From: Skermanella mucosa
GTDB lineage: Bacteria; Pseudomonadota; Alphaproteobacteria; Azospirillales; Azospirillaceae
DNA length: 64,000 nucleotides
Assembly: GCF_016765655.2 (NCBI RefSeq)
Contig: NZ_CP086106.1
Location: 3,895,001-3,959,000 of the forward strand
Direction of reading: 5' to 3'
Each line of letters starts with the position of its first letter. Within the stretch, counting starts at the first letter, position 1. The translations under genes and the position numbers were made by a program. Under the pieces are notes generated by a model, which did no database searches, had not been told where the DNA came from, and was given only the letters and a program-made list of their open reading frames with translations. Below, piece after piece: positions 22,489 through 30,847 of the stretch.

Positions 22489-23259
22489 TCATGGAACGTC
22501 GTCCTGGAGCACGAGGCCGGCGCGGCGGCGCCTCGCGATCTCGCGCACCTCGTCGACCGGATCATCGGTCAGGGGATCCAGGTACTCGTCCGCGATGCGG
22601 CTCGCGACGACGTAGCGGACGCACCAGTCGGAATCGTTGACCATGGCGGCGAGCTTATCGGGACACAGCCGCTGGGCGACGTGCAGGCGGACGCGCTGGC
22701 TGTCGTCCCAGGCCATGCTGGCGAGCCATTCGAGGCCGATCCGCCGGGCGACCTCCAACCGCACCTCGGCGTCCTCGTCGCGCATCATGGCCGGAAGCAT
22801 GCCTTCCGGGACGCGGCGGGCCACGCGCAGGCGGACCGAATAGTCCGGGTCGCGCATCATCGGCGCCAGATCCCCCTCCTCCAGCCGGCTGGCGACGGAG
22901 ATCCGCACCTCCCGGTCGGGGTCGCCCCGCATCTTGAGCAACAGACGGCGGGGAAGTCGGCGGGCGACGCTGGCGCGCACCGTCTCGTCCAGGTCGTCCA
23001 TCAGGCGCGGCACATGGAACAGCGGGGCGTGGCGCACCGCGATGGCGCGCACTTCGAAATAGGGATGGTCCAGATGCTCGACCGCCAGATCCTCGTTCCA
23101 CTGGAAGAATCTCTGGACGCGCTTGGCGTAGCGGTCATGGACGCAGGCCTTGAGCGGCTGGCACCGGCCGTCCGCCTTGCGGTCGGCGAAGCGGCAGCCC
23201 GCGCAATCGACCGGGCGCCCGAGCCAGTCCAGTGCCTCGTCCATGTCATGGAACGTCAT
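22489..23259 (-). CDS. LRV (leucine-rich variant) repeat iron-sulfur protein of the nif region
   Basis: The protein has 256 residues. The N-terminus carries a four-cysteine cluster site, Cys19, Cys22, Cys33 and Cys39 (DCAGCRFADRKADGRC then KAC), for one [4Fe-4S]. About eight LRV repeats of 24 residues follow (VRASVARRLPRRLLLKMRGDPDREV, VRISVASRLEEGDLAPMMRDPDYS and so on). An Azotobacter vinelandii LRV protein with this layout is encoded in its nif region. The start overlaps the previous gene by 4 bp and has GAGGG 9 nt upstream. Its role in nitrogenase maturation is unproven. Confidence 0.9.
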   Translation of the reverse strand: MTFHDMDEALDWLGRPVDCAGCRFADRKADGRCQPLKACVHDRYAKRVQRFFQWNEDLAVEHLDHPYFEVRAIAVRHAPLFHVPRLMDDLDETVRASVARRLPRRLLLKMRGDPDREVRISVASRLEEGDLAPMMRDPDYSVRLRVARRVPEGMLPAMMRDEDAEVRLEVARRIGLEWLASMAWDDSQRVRLHVAQRLCPDKLAAMVNDSDWCVRYVVASRIADEYLDPLTDDPVDEVREIARRRRAGLVLQDDVP

Positions 23260-23813
23260 GATTCGTCACCCTCGCGGTCGTGCTCGCGCCGGTCGAGGAC
23301 CGCCAGGAGGGGCCGGGAGCCGATCCGGTCCGCCGGGTCCAGTTCGGCCACCTTCTCCAGCATCGCCCGCCCTTCCCCAAGCCGGCCGGCCCGGACATGC
23401 AGGTAGCCCAGCGCCTTGACCGTGAAGAGGTAGAACCGCGGCGCCAGTTCGAGCGCGTCGAAATCGGCATGGCGGCGCGTCACCTGCCGCCAGTCGGAAT
23501 GGTTGAGGCCGATGCCGGCGCTCGCGTGGTCGAGCATCCGGTGGGCATAGGCCAGCGCCTCGGCCAGGCGCGCCTTGTAGAGGAAGTACTTGTAGTGCCC
23601 CAGATCTACAGCCCGGTGTCCCGGCGCGACCGCCGCGGCGCGCGCCAGGTGGGACTCCGCCAGCGCATCGTCGCAGTAGTGGCGGCCCGCCAGATGAAGC
23701 TGCCGCTCCGCCTCCGCCGGCAGGTCGCCGCCATAGTAGCGGCGCGACAGCCAGGCATCGTCGTCCGGACCGGCCGTCATCAGATCCAAGGGCGCCGTGT
23801 CTGGCGGTGTCAC
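23256..23813 (-). CDS. TPR-type nif-associated protein
   Basis: The protein has 185 residues, helical throughout, with paired helices typical of TPR units: RQLHLAGRHYCDDALAESHLARAAAVAPGHRAVDLGHYKYFLYKARLAEALAYAHRML, and YLFTVKALGYLHVRAGRLGEGRAMLEKVAELDPADR. No catalytic motif is seen. Genes of this kind follow nifB and fdxN in several alphaproteobacterial nif clusters, but the function is unknown. It lies about 120 bp after the ferredoxin gene and overlaps the LRV gene by 4 bp, so those two are coupled. Confidence 0.8.
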   Translation of the reverse strand: MTPPDTAPLDLMTAGPDDDAWLSRRYYGGDLPAEAERQLHLAGRHYCDDALAESHLARAAAVAPGHRAVDLGHYKYFLYKARLAEALAYAHRMLDHASAGIGLNHSDWRQVTRRHADFDALELAPRFYLFTVKALGYLHVRAGRLGEGRAMLEKVAELDPADRIGSRPLLAVLDRREHDREGDES

Positions 23814-23931
23814 TCGCGCGCTCCCGTCAACGCTGGGCGGAAAAGGGGATGGGCGTGGCGGAGGGTGCCGCGGTCGGGAAGACGCCTGGACCGGCGCCTT
23901 CCCGTACTCCCGAGGCTCCGGATTCGGGGCG

Positions 23932-24123
23932 TCAGGCCGGCACGCAGCAGTCGGCCGGGCAGACGGCCGCGCACTGCGGGGCGTCGAAGCTGCCCTGGCA
24001 CTCGGTGCACTTGGACGGGTCGATCACGTAGGTGCCCTTCTTGAAGCTGATCGCCTCGTTCGGGCATTCGGCTTCGCAGGCGCCGCAGACGGTGCAATCG
24101 CTCGCTTTGATCTTGTAGGCCAT
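23932..24123 (-). CDS. fdxN: FdxN-type 2[4Fe-4S] ferredoxin
   Basis: The protein has 63 residues from the ATG at 24123, with AGGAG 8 nt upstream. Two cluster motifs are complete: Cys10-x2-Cys13-x2-Cys16-x3-Cys20-Pro, and Cys39-x2-Cys42-x8-Cys51-x3-Cys55-Pro. The longer spacing in the second motif is the signature of nif-associated FdxN ferredoxins. It follows nifB by about 130 bp on the same strand. Such proteins supply electrons for nitrogenase or for NifB and cofactor assembly. Confidence 0.93.
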   Translation of the reverse strand: MAYKIKASDCTVCGACEAECPNEAISFKKGTYVIDPSKCTECQGSFDAPQCAAVCPADCCVPA

Positions 24124-24254
24124 CGGTTTTCTCCTGTTGTATCCGGCCTCGCCGCCGGAATTCCGCTCGCATCGTTCATTCTCGGACCACACGGCATTCC
24201 CGCCAAGGTGGTCAATCAGCGCACCATGCGCCGCAAGGGGCCGCTCAGCCCCGG

Positions 24255-25799
24255 TCAGGCACGCCGCGCGGTATAGGCGCCCTGGCGGATCACCGCGTCG
24301 GCGCCGATCTTCTCGCGGATCGCACCCGTGCCGAGCCGCTCGGTATAGGCGGCGTAATAGGCCAGGGCCGATTCCTCGATGTATTCGAAGGCGAAGCGGT
24401 CCACCGGCTCGATCCCGGCCGCTTCCAGGGACTTGCTCGGGCAGCCGCCGATCTTGGCGACCAGCACGGCGACGCAGTCGTTGATCGCCTGGATGATGGT
24501 TTCCAGCCCGTCCTCGTCGCCGGAGCCACCCTCGCAATAGAGATCGACGCGGCGGTGGCCGACGAACTTGGCGCCCCGGGCATCGACCTCGTAGATCTGG
24601 AATTCCTTGGCGTGGCCGAAATGCTCGTTGATCCGCTCGCCGCCCTTGGTCGCCACGGCGATCAGGATCGGCTTCTCGCCGGCGATGTGGGCGACCTCGG
24701 CGATGGCGGCGGCCTTGGACTGGTGGCGCTGGGCCCGCTCGGCCTCGACATGCTCGCGGTAGGTCTCGCGCTTGGTGAAGCCGCCGCCGTCGATGTCGAT
24801 GTCCATCTCCATCACCTTCTCGGCGGTGAACTCCGAGCCCCGGTCCTCGCCCAGCAGGCCGACGGCGTCGGCGCGGCACTGGCGGCAATGGCGCATCAGC
24901 TTCATGTCGCCTTCGCACTTGTCCTGGAGCGCCTTCAGTTCCTGCGCGGTCGGTCCCCGCTGGCCGGTCAGGCCGAAATGGGTGCCGTGCGCCGCGTCGG
25001 AGATCAGCGGCATGATGTTGTGCAGGAACGCGCCGCGGGCCTTGACCTCGCGGTTGACGTCCATCAGGTGCTCGTCGTTGATGCCGGGGATCATCACCGA
25101 GTTGATCTTGGCGAGGATGCCGGCGTCGCGCAGCATCTCCAGCCCCAGCATCTGGCGCTCGTGGAGGATCTTCGACGCCTCGATCCCGGTCCAGCGCTTA
25201 TGGTCGTAGAAGATCCAGGGGTAGATGTGCTGGCCGACCTCGGGATCGACCATGTTGATGGTGATCGTGACGTGGTCGATGTTCAGGTCCTTGATGCGGT
25301 CCACATAGTCCGGCAGGGCCAGCCCGTTGGTGGACAGGCACAGCTTGATGTCCGGCGCCAGCTTTGAGAGCTGCTCGAAGGTCTCGATCGTCTGCTTGGC
25401 GCCGGCCGCGAGGCTGTCGCCCGGCCCGGCGATGCCGACCACGGAGAGCTGCGGGATTTCGGCGGCAACGGCCAGCACCTTGCGGACGGCCTGCTCGGCG
25501 GTCAGCTTCTCGCTGACGACGCCGGGGCGGCTCTCGTTGGCGCAGTCGTACTTGCGGTTGCAGTAGTTGCATTGGATGTTGCAGGCCGGAGCCACGGCGA
25601 CATGCATGCGCGCATAGTAGTGGTGGGCCTCTTCGCTGTAGCAGGGATGGTTCTTGACCTTCTCCCATACTTCCGGCGTCATGTCCGAAGGACCGTCCGA
25701 AGAGCCGCAACTGGATGTCGTGCAGCCCGAAGCGGCCGGTGCCGGCTGGGACTTCAACTCCCCCACGCCGAGGATGCTGTCCAACGAGATTACATTCAT
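24255..25799 (-). CDS. nifB: Nitrogenase cofactor biosynthesis radical SAM protein NifB
   Basis: The protein has 514 residues from the ATG at 25799, with GGAAGGA 8 nt upstream. The radical SAM domain has Cys73-x3-Cys77-x2-Cys80 ([15 protein letters not shown]) that binds the [4Fe-4S]-SAM cluster, plus further cysteines including the C-R-Q-C pair near residue 310 that belong to accessory clusters. The C-terminal 130 residues are a NifX-like domain ([29 protein letters not shown]). NifB makes NifB-co, the 8Fe-9S-C core of FeMo-co. Promoter and NifA site upstream show nitrogen-dependent control. It is the first gene of the visible operon. Confidence 0.97.
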   Translation of the reverse strand: MNVISLDSILGVGELKSQPAPAASGCTTSSCGSSDGPSDMTPEVWEKVKNHPCYSEEAHHYYARMHVAVAPACNIQCNYCNRKYDCANESRPGVVSEKLTAEQAVRKVLAVAAEIPQLSVVGIAGPGDSLAAGAKQTIETFEQLSKLAPDIKLCLSTNGLALPDYVDRIKDLNIDHVTITINMVDPEVGQHIYPWIFYDHKRWTGIEASKILHERQMLGLEMLRDAGILAKINSVMIPGINDEHLMDVNREVKARGAFLHNIMPLISDAAHGTHFGLTGQRGPTAQELKALQDKCEGDMKLMRHCRQCRADAVGLLGEDRGSEFTAEKVMEMDIDIDGGGFTKRETYREHVEAERAQRHQSKAAAIAEVAHIAGEKPILIAVATKGGERINEHFGHAKEFQIYEVDARGAKFVGHRRVDLYCEGGSGDEDGLETIIQAINDCVAVLVAKIGGCPSKSLEAAGIEPVDRFAFEYIEESALAYYAAYTERLGTGAIREKIGADAVIRQGAYTARRA

Positions 25800-25854
25800 G
25801 GTCCAATCCTTCCCTTGCAGCCGAAGGGCGCCTAGACGCTCTGCCGGAGGACTG

Positions 25855-25870
25855 AGCAAGAACGGGGCCA
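25855..25870 (-). promoter_or_regulatory. Sigma-54 (-24/-12) promoter of nifB
   Basis: Read on the minus strand, TGGCCCCGTTCTTGCT matches the RpoN pattern TGGCACG-N4-TTGCW, with GG and GC exactly 12 bp apart. Transcription would start near 25844, about 45 nt before the nifB start. A NifA site stands about 110-125 bp further upstream. Confidence 0.85.
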
Positions 25871-25978
25871 GTCATGATGTCTTGAGAAAATCCTTTTTAG
25901 AACAAAGACTTGCCCACCCAGGCGGGACCCCGCAGTGTCATGTCTGCAACGCGACGCTCCGGTCCGCTGTCGGGATCA

Positions 25979-25994
25979 TGTCGGGTATCCGACA
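25979..25994. promoter_or_regulatory. NifA upstream activator site
   Basis: TGT-CGGGTATCCG-ACA fits the NifA consensus TGT-N10-ACA exactly, and the inner ten bases are also nearly palindromic. It lies about 110-125 bp upstream of the -24/-12 promoter, the usual distance for NifA-sigma-54 activation by DNA looping. Confidence 0.85.
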
Positions 25995-26318
25995 TGGTTC
26001 GGGGACGGTTTCCGGTCATTGTCATACCCGGAGGAGGTGGCGCTGAGCTTCGCGAGGCCGCCGGGAGCGGCAAGACAGCGAGGCGGGTTCGGAAAGCTCA
26101 ATTCCGAACGGGACGGAAAGCGATCTCGACACCCCAAGTGCAACGTGATACCCAAACCAATCGGATGGCAGACTTACGGTGTAGATACAGGCTATAAGGG
26201 TTGGCCGTGCGGCGCGATCATTCTGTCTTAGGGATCAGTCTCATCAGAGAGGATTGTTGTATTTGCCTCCCAATCCAACTTGACCTGCATATCTTGATTT
26301 ATACGGTTAGGATCGGCG

Positions 26319-26714
26319 ATGATAATGAACAATAGTTGCCGAGTTACGTGTTGCGCGCTTCTGTTCGCTTTTCCAACGGCGGCTGGGGCTTACGAGACTC
26401 TGGCTCCCGACCGCCAGGAAAGTCTTCAGAAGGTCAACCTGTGCATCGACCTGTCGAGAAGCCTCGTTCCTCCGGGCGGCTCGCTGATCTACTCGCACCC
26501 GTATCTGGAGCAGGATGAGGACAGGACCCTCGTGACCATCTATGTGAAATGGAAGAATGCGAGCTCCGTGGAAGCCGGTCCCGGGAAGCCTGGGGGAGGC
26601 CAAGTCCTGTCGCCGGAGACGCCTTACCATTGCATCTGGAACGGTGAAGAGCTTCTGATGCATGGCGACCTGAAGTCCCTGGAGGAGACCGTCCAAGCCG
26701 GTTCGATGACCTGA
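26319..26714 (+). CDS. Small secreted protein of unknown function
   Basis: The protein has 131 residues. The N-terminus is a signal peptide (MIMNNSCRVTCCALLFAFPTAAGA, cleavage after the AGA). The mature part has two cysteines far apart (near residues 42 and 104) that could form a disulfide, and is beta-rich (YSHPYLEQDEDRTLVTIYVKWKN). AGGA lies 6 nt before the ATG. It stands alone, divergent from nifB across a 520-bp region. No family is recognised. Confidence 0.65.
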   Translation: MIMNNSCRVTCCALLFAFPTAAGAYETLAPDRQESLQKVNLCIDLSRSLVPPGGSLIYSHPYLEQDEDRTLVTIYVKWKNASSVEAGPGKPGGGQVLSPETPYHCIWNGEELLMHGDLKSLEETVQAGSMT

Positions 26715-27056
26715 CCTGCAGTTGCTCCCCAATTTTTCATGAGTAAGCATTCAGCGTGCCGGACAGTCGTGACTCCACCCTAAACGGGGCAGCGTGGAGT
26801 TGACCGATGCGGCAGAAGGCGGGGCTGCCGTCCGGACTGGCTCCTATACCGCGTATCCGCTCCATAAGAATCAGCCGAACGGATAGTACGAGGAACTATT
26901 ATTCAGCGGAGTTACTTGTAATTTTATTTTCCGTCACCACATCCAGTTATCCGAAAACTGCGCTCGCCTCTCATGGTCCTGTATCTGGAAGCCGGGGATT
27001 CAGCGCCGGGATCTGCAAGGCCGCTTCGTTCTCGCCGCCACATCAGGGGAATCGCC
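26715..27056. other. Intergenic stretch of about 340 bp, no gene seen
   Basis: An AT-richer stretch near 26880-26950 could hold the promoter for the genes that follow at 27057 and 27220. A plus-strand frame at 26807-27082 has poor codon use and no ribosome site, so I do not call it. Confidence 0.4.
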
Positions 27057-27203
27057 ATGGCCAAGGGTCAGAAAAAGAGTAATCGCGAAGCGAAGAAACC
27101 GAAGAAGGAGAAAGCCGCTCCGGCGGTGAAATCCTCCATCATGCCGCCGTCGGGCCGGTCGGTCCCGCCGAAGACCGCCGCCGCGCTACGGATGCCGATG
27201 TGA
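27057..27203 (+). CDS. Small Lys-rich conserved protein
   Basis: The gene encodes 48 residues, opening MAKGQKKSNREAKKPKKEK, with AGGGGA 8 nt before the ATG. Very similar short basic proteins occur in many alphaproteobacteria, annotated hypothetical. The product is probably unstructured and could bind nucleic acid or ribosomes; nothing more is known. It ends 17 bp before the transglutaminase-like gene. Confidence 0.65.
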   Translation: MAKGQKKSNREAKKPKKEKAAPAVKSSIMPPSGRSVPPKTAAALRMPM

Positions 27204-27219
27204 TCGTGGTGCCGTTCAC

Positions 27220-28185
27220 TTGGCGTTCCCAGAGACCGTATCCAGGGGGGCGATCCACCTGACGGACCAGCAAACGGTTGTCCTGCCCCTCGGCTCCCCC
27301 GCGGCTTCGCCCCGGCTTCTGACCGTGCGCCACGTGACGGCATACCGCTATGCCTGCCCGGTCAGGCTGGGCGATCACCAGATGATGTTCCGGCCGCGGG
27401 AAAGCCATGACCTCCGGCTGGTCAGGACGCGGCTGAGCATCTCTCCGGAACCGCGGAGCCTGCGCTGGCTCCACGACGTTTTCGACAACTCGCTGGCGAT
27501 CGCGAGCTTCGACACCGAGACGGCCGAACTTGTGTTCGACAGCGAGGTGACGCTGGAGCATATCGAGGCGCCGCACCCCGATTACGCTTTGGCCGACGAT
27601 GCGCAGGATTTTCCGTTCGCCTATTCGCGCGAGGAACGCCTCGACCTCGTCCGGGCGCTGGAGCGTCATAATCCGGCCGGCGAAGTGGACCGCTGGGCCG
27701 CCGGGTTCCTCCCCGCGGGCGGCAGGATCGGCACCATGGCACTGCTTCGCAAGATCACCCTGGGCATCCGCGAACAGCTGACATACTCGCGGCGGCACGA
27801 GCGCGGTGTCCAGACGCCGGCCGAGACCCTGGCGAAGGGCACGGGCACCTGCCGCGACTATGCGTTCCTGATGATGGAAGGGGTCCGGGCACTCGGCCTG
27901 GCCGCCCGTTTCGTCAGCGGCTACATCTTCGTGCCCGGCGCAGAGTCCGTTCCGGTCATCGGCGGCGGAGCGACCCATGCCTGGCTTCAGGTCTATCTGC
28001 CCGGGGCCGGATGGGTGGATTTCGATCCGACCAACAGCATCATCGGAAACCGCAACCTGATCCGCGTCGCAGTCGCCTGGGCGCCCGCGCAGGCGCTGCC
28101 GCTGTGGGGAACCTATACGGGAACACGGTCCAGTTTCCTGGGGATGGACGTCAGCGTGAGCGTGCTGGACGAGGGTGCCGCCTGA
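27220..28185 (+). CDS. Transglutaminase-like cysteine peptidase-fold protein
   Basis: The frame has 321 residues from a TTG at 27220; a GTG at 27325 (VRHVTAYRYACPV) begins at the usual family N-terminus and may be the true start. It has the bacterial transglutaminase-like N-terminal domain (HVTAYRYACPVRLGDHQMMFRPR) and a core with Cys in GTGTCRDYAF, His in THAWLQVYLPGAGWVDFDP and Asp in FDPTN. Such proteins act as peptidases or cross-linkers; the substrate is unknown. It stands beside a second, diverged family member. Confidence 0.82.
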   Translation: MAFPETVSRGAIHLTDQQTVVLPLGSPAASPRLLTVRHVTAYRYACPVRLGDHQMMFRPRESHDLRLVRTRLSISPEPRSLRWLHDVFDNSLAIASFDTETAELVFDSEVTLEHIEAPHPDYALADDAQDFPFAYSREERLDLVRALERHNPAGEVDRWAAGFLPAGGRIGTMALLRKITLGIREQLTYSRRHERGVQTPAETLAKGTGTCRDYAFLMMEGVRALGLAARFVSGYIFVPGAESVPVIGGGATHAWLQVYLPGAGWVDFDPTNSIIGNRNLIRVAVAWAPAQALPLWGTYTGTRSSFLGMDVSVSVLDEGAA

Positions 28186-28288
28186 ACGCGCCGGCTACCC
28201 CTGCCGTCAGCCGACACCGACTGGCCCATGTCATGCAGGAGCAAGATCGCCATCGACATGCCCGGCATCAACACGAAGGAGCCCAACC

Positions 28289-29155
28289 ATGAAAATCAAG
28301 GTCGGATACGAGCTGGTCTACGAGTGTCCCCAGCCGACACCGATGCTCCTGATGCTCAACATCCACTATACCCGCGCCTCCGACATCGTGGTGCCCGACC
28401 ACCTCGTCACCGAACCGCCGGTGCCGATCACGGCCTATCGCGACGGGTTCGGAAACTGGTGCAGCCGGATCACGGCGCCCAAGGGCGTGACGCGGATCAG
28501 CACGACCGCGGTCGTCCGCGACAGCGGCAAGCCCGATCTGGTCGTTCCGGAGGCCCGGCAGCACACGCTGGAGGAACTGCCGGAGGAGGCGCTGGTTTTC
28601 CTGCTGGCCAGCCGCTATTGCGAGACCGAGCTTCTCAGCGACACCGCCTGGAAACTGTTCAGCGGGACCAAGCCCGGATGGGACCGGGTGCAGGCGATCT
28701 GCGATTTCGTCCACGAGCACATCAAGTTCGACTACATGCAGGCCCGGGCAACCCGGACGGCCTTCGAGGCCTATAACGAGGGCGTGGGGGTCTGCCGCGA
28801 CTATGCCCATCTCGCGATCACTTTCTGCCGCTGCATGAACATTCCGGCGCGCTATTGCACCGGTTATCTCGGCGACATCGGAGTGCCGCCGCCTTACGGC
28901 GTGATGGATTTCGCCGGCTGGTTCGAAGCCTATCTGGGCGGCCAGTGGTACACCTTCGACGCCCGCAACAACACGCCGCGCATCGGCAGGGTCCTGATCG
29001 CCCGTGGGCGCGATGCCGTCGACGTCGCCATCAGCACGACCTTCGGCCCCAATACGCTGACAGGCTTCACCGTATGGACCGACGAGATCACCTCTGACGG
29101 CAAGCCTGTTCCTTTGGCCAGTCCCCCTGGCCGGCACCTGGGAGAACAACAATGA
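28289..29155 (+). CDS. Transglutaminase-like protein, catalytic His apparently replaced
   Basis: The protein has 288 residues from the ATG at 28289, with AAGGAG 8 nt upstream. The core is recognisable: GVGVCRDYAHLAITFCRCMNIPARYCTGYLG, with the Cys, then MDFAGWFEAYLGGQWYTFDARNN with the Asp. Where the neighbour has THAW, this protein has AGWF, so the usual His of the triad is not at its place; another residue may serve or the protein may bind rather than cleave. A four-bp overlap links it to the next small gene. Substrate unknown. Confidence 0.8.
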   Translation: MKIKVGYELVYECPQPTPMLLMLNIHYTRASDIVVPDHLVTEPPVPITAYRDGFGNWCSRITAPKGVTRISTTAVVRDSGKPDLVVPEARQHTLEELPEEALVFLLASRYCETELLSDTAWKLFSGTKPGWDRVQAICDFVHEHIKFDYMQARATRTAFEAYNEGVGVCRDYAHLAITFCRCMNIPARYCTGYLGDIGVPPPYGVMDFAGWFEAYLGGQWYTFDARNNTPRIGRVLIARGRDAVDVAISTTFGPNTLTGFTVWTDEITSDGKPVPLASPPGRHLGEQQ

Positions 29156-29385
29156 CGAACCGCCGCAGCACCACGCCCGCACGGGTCATGTCCGAAGTCG
29201 GCCACCACAAGTACGAGGTCGGACAGCTTGTCGACTTCACGCCGGCCGCATCGCCCCGCGAGAAATCGGTGGGCCGCTATGAAATCGTCCGCCACCTTCC
29301 GCCGGAAGGCGCCGACAACCAGTATCGGGTCAAGAGCGTTCAGAACAGCCAGGAGCGGGTCGTTCGGGAGAGTCAGCTTGGCTGA
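29152..29385 (+). CDS. Small protein coupled to the transglutaminase-like gene
   Basis: The protein has 77 residues and starts at 29152, overlapping the previous stop by 4 bp (ATGA). It reads HHKYEVGQLVDFTPAASPREKSVGRYEIVRHLPPEGADNQYRVKSVQNSQERVVRESQLG, a small beta-barrel-like pattern seen in conserved alphaproteobacterial hypothetical proteins. It overlaps the TTG of the next gene by 8 bp. Its function is unknown; coupling suggests it works with the enzyme before it. Confidence 0.7.
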   Translation: MTNRRSTTPARVMSEVGHHKYEVGQLVDFTPAASPREKSVGRYEIVRHLPPEGADNQYRVKSVQNSQERVVRESQLG

Positions 29386-29542
29386 GTTGAGACGGCACGA
29401 CGTGGAAGCGCTCGCCCAGAAGCTTTACGAGGCGAGCGCTCCCGACGGGGTTCCATGGGCGGAGCGCAGCCTCGTGGTGAGGGACCCCTGGCTGGCGACC
29501 GCCCGGAAAAGGCTGCTTCTGGACGGCCCGGCGGGCACCTGA
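29378..29542 (+). CDS. 54-residue protein of unknown function (TTG start)
   Basis: The gene starts at the TTG 29378, overlapping the previous gene, with GGGAG about 8 nt upstream. The product, LAELRRHDVEALAQKLYEASAPDGVPWAERSLVVRDPWLATARKRLL, is a helical pair ending in a basic stretch. It is the last of a run of linked genes from 27220. No family is recognised. Confidence 0.5.
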   Translation: MAELRRHDVEALAQKLYEASAPDGVPWAERSLVVRDPWLATARKRLLLDGPAGT

Positions 29543-29559
29543 CCGGACTTCCGCCGGGA

Positions 29560-29892
29560 TCAGGTCCCGCTGCCGCCCGGCGGCTCCCCTTCCGCCCGAG
29601 GATCGCCGGACAGGCGCCGGATGTCCTCCAGGGCGCTGGCGATGAGTTGCCTATGCCGCGGGTCGTGGCCCTCCGCAGTCCCGGCGAAGAGGGTGATGAG
29701 ATACAGGGCCTTCTTGCCGGCCTCCTCCCATGTCGTCGCGGGACCGGCGCACAACGCCTCTTCCATTTCGTCCTGGTGCTGGCGAAGCATCGCCCGATCC
29801 GCCTCGACCTCGGCGGTGTGCCGCCGGTCTTCGGTGGCCTTTTGTGCAGCCATGCCCCTGCGAGCGTCGAGTTCGACGGGGTCCGTCGTCAT
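29560..29892 (-). CDS. Helical protein of unknown function
   Basis: The protein has 110 residues, mainly charged helices (RRGMAAQKATEDRRHTAEVEADRAMLRQHQDEMEEALC) with a coiled-coil tendency, then a hydrophobic helix (KALYLITLFAG) and a Pro/Gly-rich tail. It is convergent with the small gene ending at 29542, 17 bp away. It lies 58 bp downstream of another minus-strand gene. No family is recognised. Confidence 0.6.
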   Translation of the reverse strand: MTTDPVELDARRGMAAQKATEDRRHTAEVEADRAMLRQHQDEMEEALCAGPATTWEEAGKKALYLITLFAGTAEGHDPRHRQLIASALEDIRRLSGDPRAEGEPPGGSGT

Positions 29893-29950
29893 GCCGATCC
29901 TTTCGATTGATTTTCAAGTATCTGGCGAACCCGGGCCGAAGAGGGTGAAA

Positions 29951-30217
29951 TCAGCCTTTGCCCGCTTCGTCCCGTTGCCGGGCTTCCTCCAGTTCGACGG
30001 GATCGATCACGGCGACCTGGGTCAGGTTCGGCTCGCCGGGCGGCGGGGGCAGGAACATCAGAGTCTCGGTCCGCCGGTAGGCGGGAAATGAGAGCCCTTC
30101 GATGAGTTCCTCATAGGTCTCGACCTTGTAGGTTCCCGCCGGCAAGGGTTCATCGAAGCCGCTCAGTCGGAACGGATTGACGAAAGTGATGGTGCTGTGC
30201 ACCGTGCGCTGAGTCAT
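29951..30217 (-). CDS. Small conserved-looking protein with FxLxGFDEPLPAGTY-type motif
   Basis: The protein has 88 residues from the ATG at 30217 (MTQRTVHSTITFVNPFRLSGFDEPLPAGTYKVETYEELIEGLSFPAYRR). The motif F-x-L-x-G-x-D-x-x-x-P-A-G-x-Y-x-V-x-x-x-x-E-x-I is common in alphaproteobacterial hypothetical proteins of this size. The body is beta-rich and soluble. A longer frame to 30319 has no ribosome site. It probably forms a transcription unit with the gene at 29560. Confidence 0.65.
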   Translation of the reverse strand: MTQRTVHSTITFVNPFRLSGFDEPLPAGTYKVETYEELIEGLSFPAYRRTETLMFLPPPPGEPNLTQVAVIDPVELEEARQRDEAGKG

Positions 30218-30600
30218 GGTCCGCCTTCCGCAGCGCCAATCCCGGCATGCTCCGGACTGGAGCCGCATCGGGAGCGTTATCCCTTCGCGATATGTGGGCA
30301 CTGCCCGGGCGTTTTTCATCCATACAATTGCCCTCGGGATCTGACCGGGGCCTGCGTGGTCCGGTCGGGAAGTCTTCGCAAGCCATTTAGGTGTTAAGCA
30401 CCTAGAGATGGTAGAAATCTGCTCACAGAAAATGCATTGTAGTCTTACGGATCGGGAGTGGATTGTAAGTTAATCCAGAAGAGAAGCGCGCACCATGAGG
30501 AGAAATCCGGCGCCGAGCGATCCTGATATTATCATTTTGCGGAATGTTTCTGGATTGATCAAACGCGCTCAGCATTTGGCATGGAATAATGCTGTTGCAC

Positions 30601-30726
30601 GTAGGTCGGGTATAGCGAAGCGGCACCCGACAAACAGGAGTTTTGGATTCAGGACAGGGTGAGTCATTCATCACCCGTAAAGCGGGAGCACAGATGTCGG
30701 GTGTCGCTTCTCTATACCTTACCTAC
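30601..30726. repeat. REPIN-like pair of inverted 32-bp repeats
   Basis: Arms at 30601-30632 and 30695-30726 are inverted copies matching at 27 or so of 32 positions, separated by 62 bp. Each arm also contains its own dyad (GTCGGGT and ACCCGAC). The arm begins GTAGGTCGGGTATAGCGAAG, which closely resembles repetitive extragenic palindromes widespread in proteobacteria. Two REPs in opposite orientation form a REPIN, a non-autonomous mobile unit. The whole stretch 30218-30847 shows no other gene. Confidence 0.75.
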
Positions 30727-30847
30727 GGTTTCCAATAAACGCTTTGTTTTTATGACTGGAAGTGAATTACTTCACATAAAAGCGTCGCAGACTGAGCGAT
30801 TATTTTCTTCTGGGATATGTCACGACGACTTCCTGAGGAGATACATC

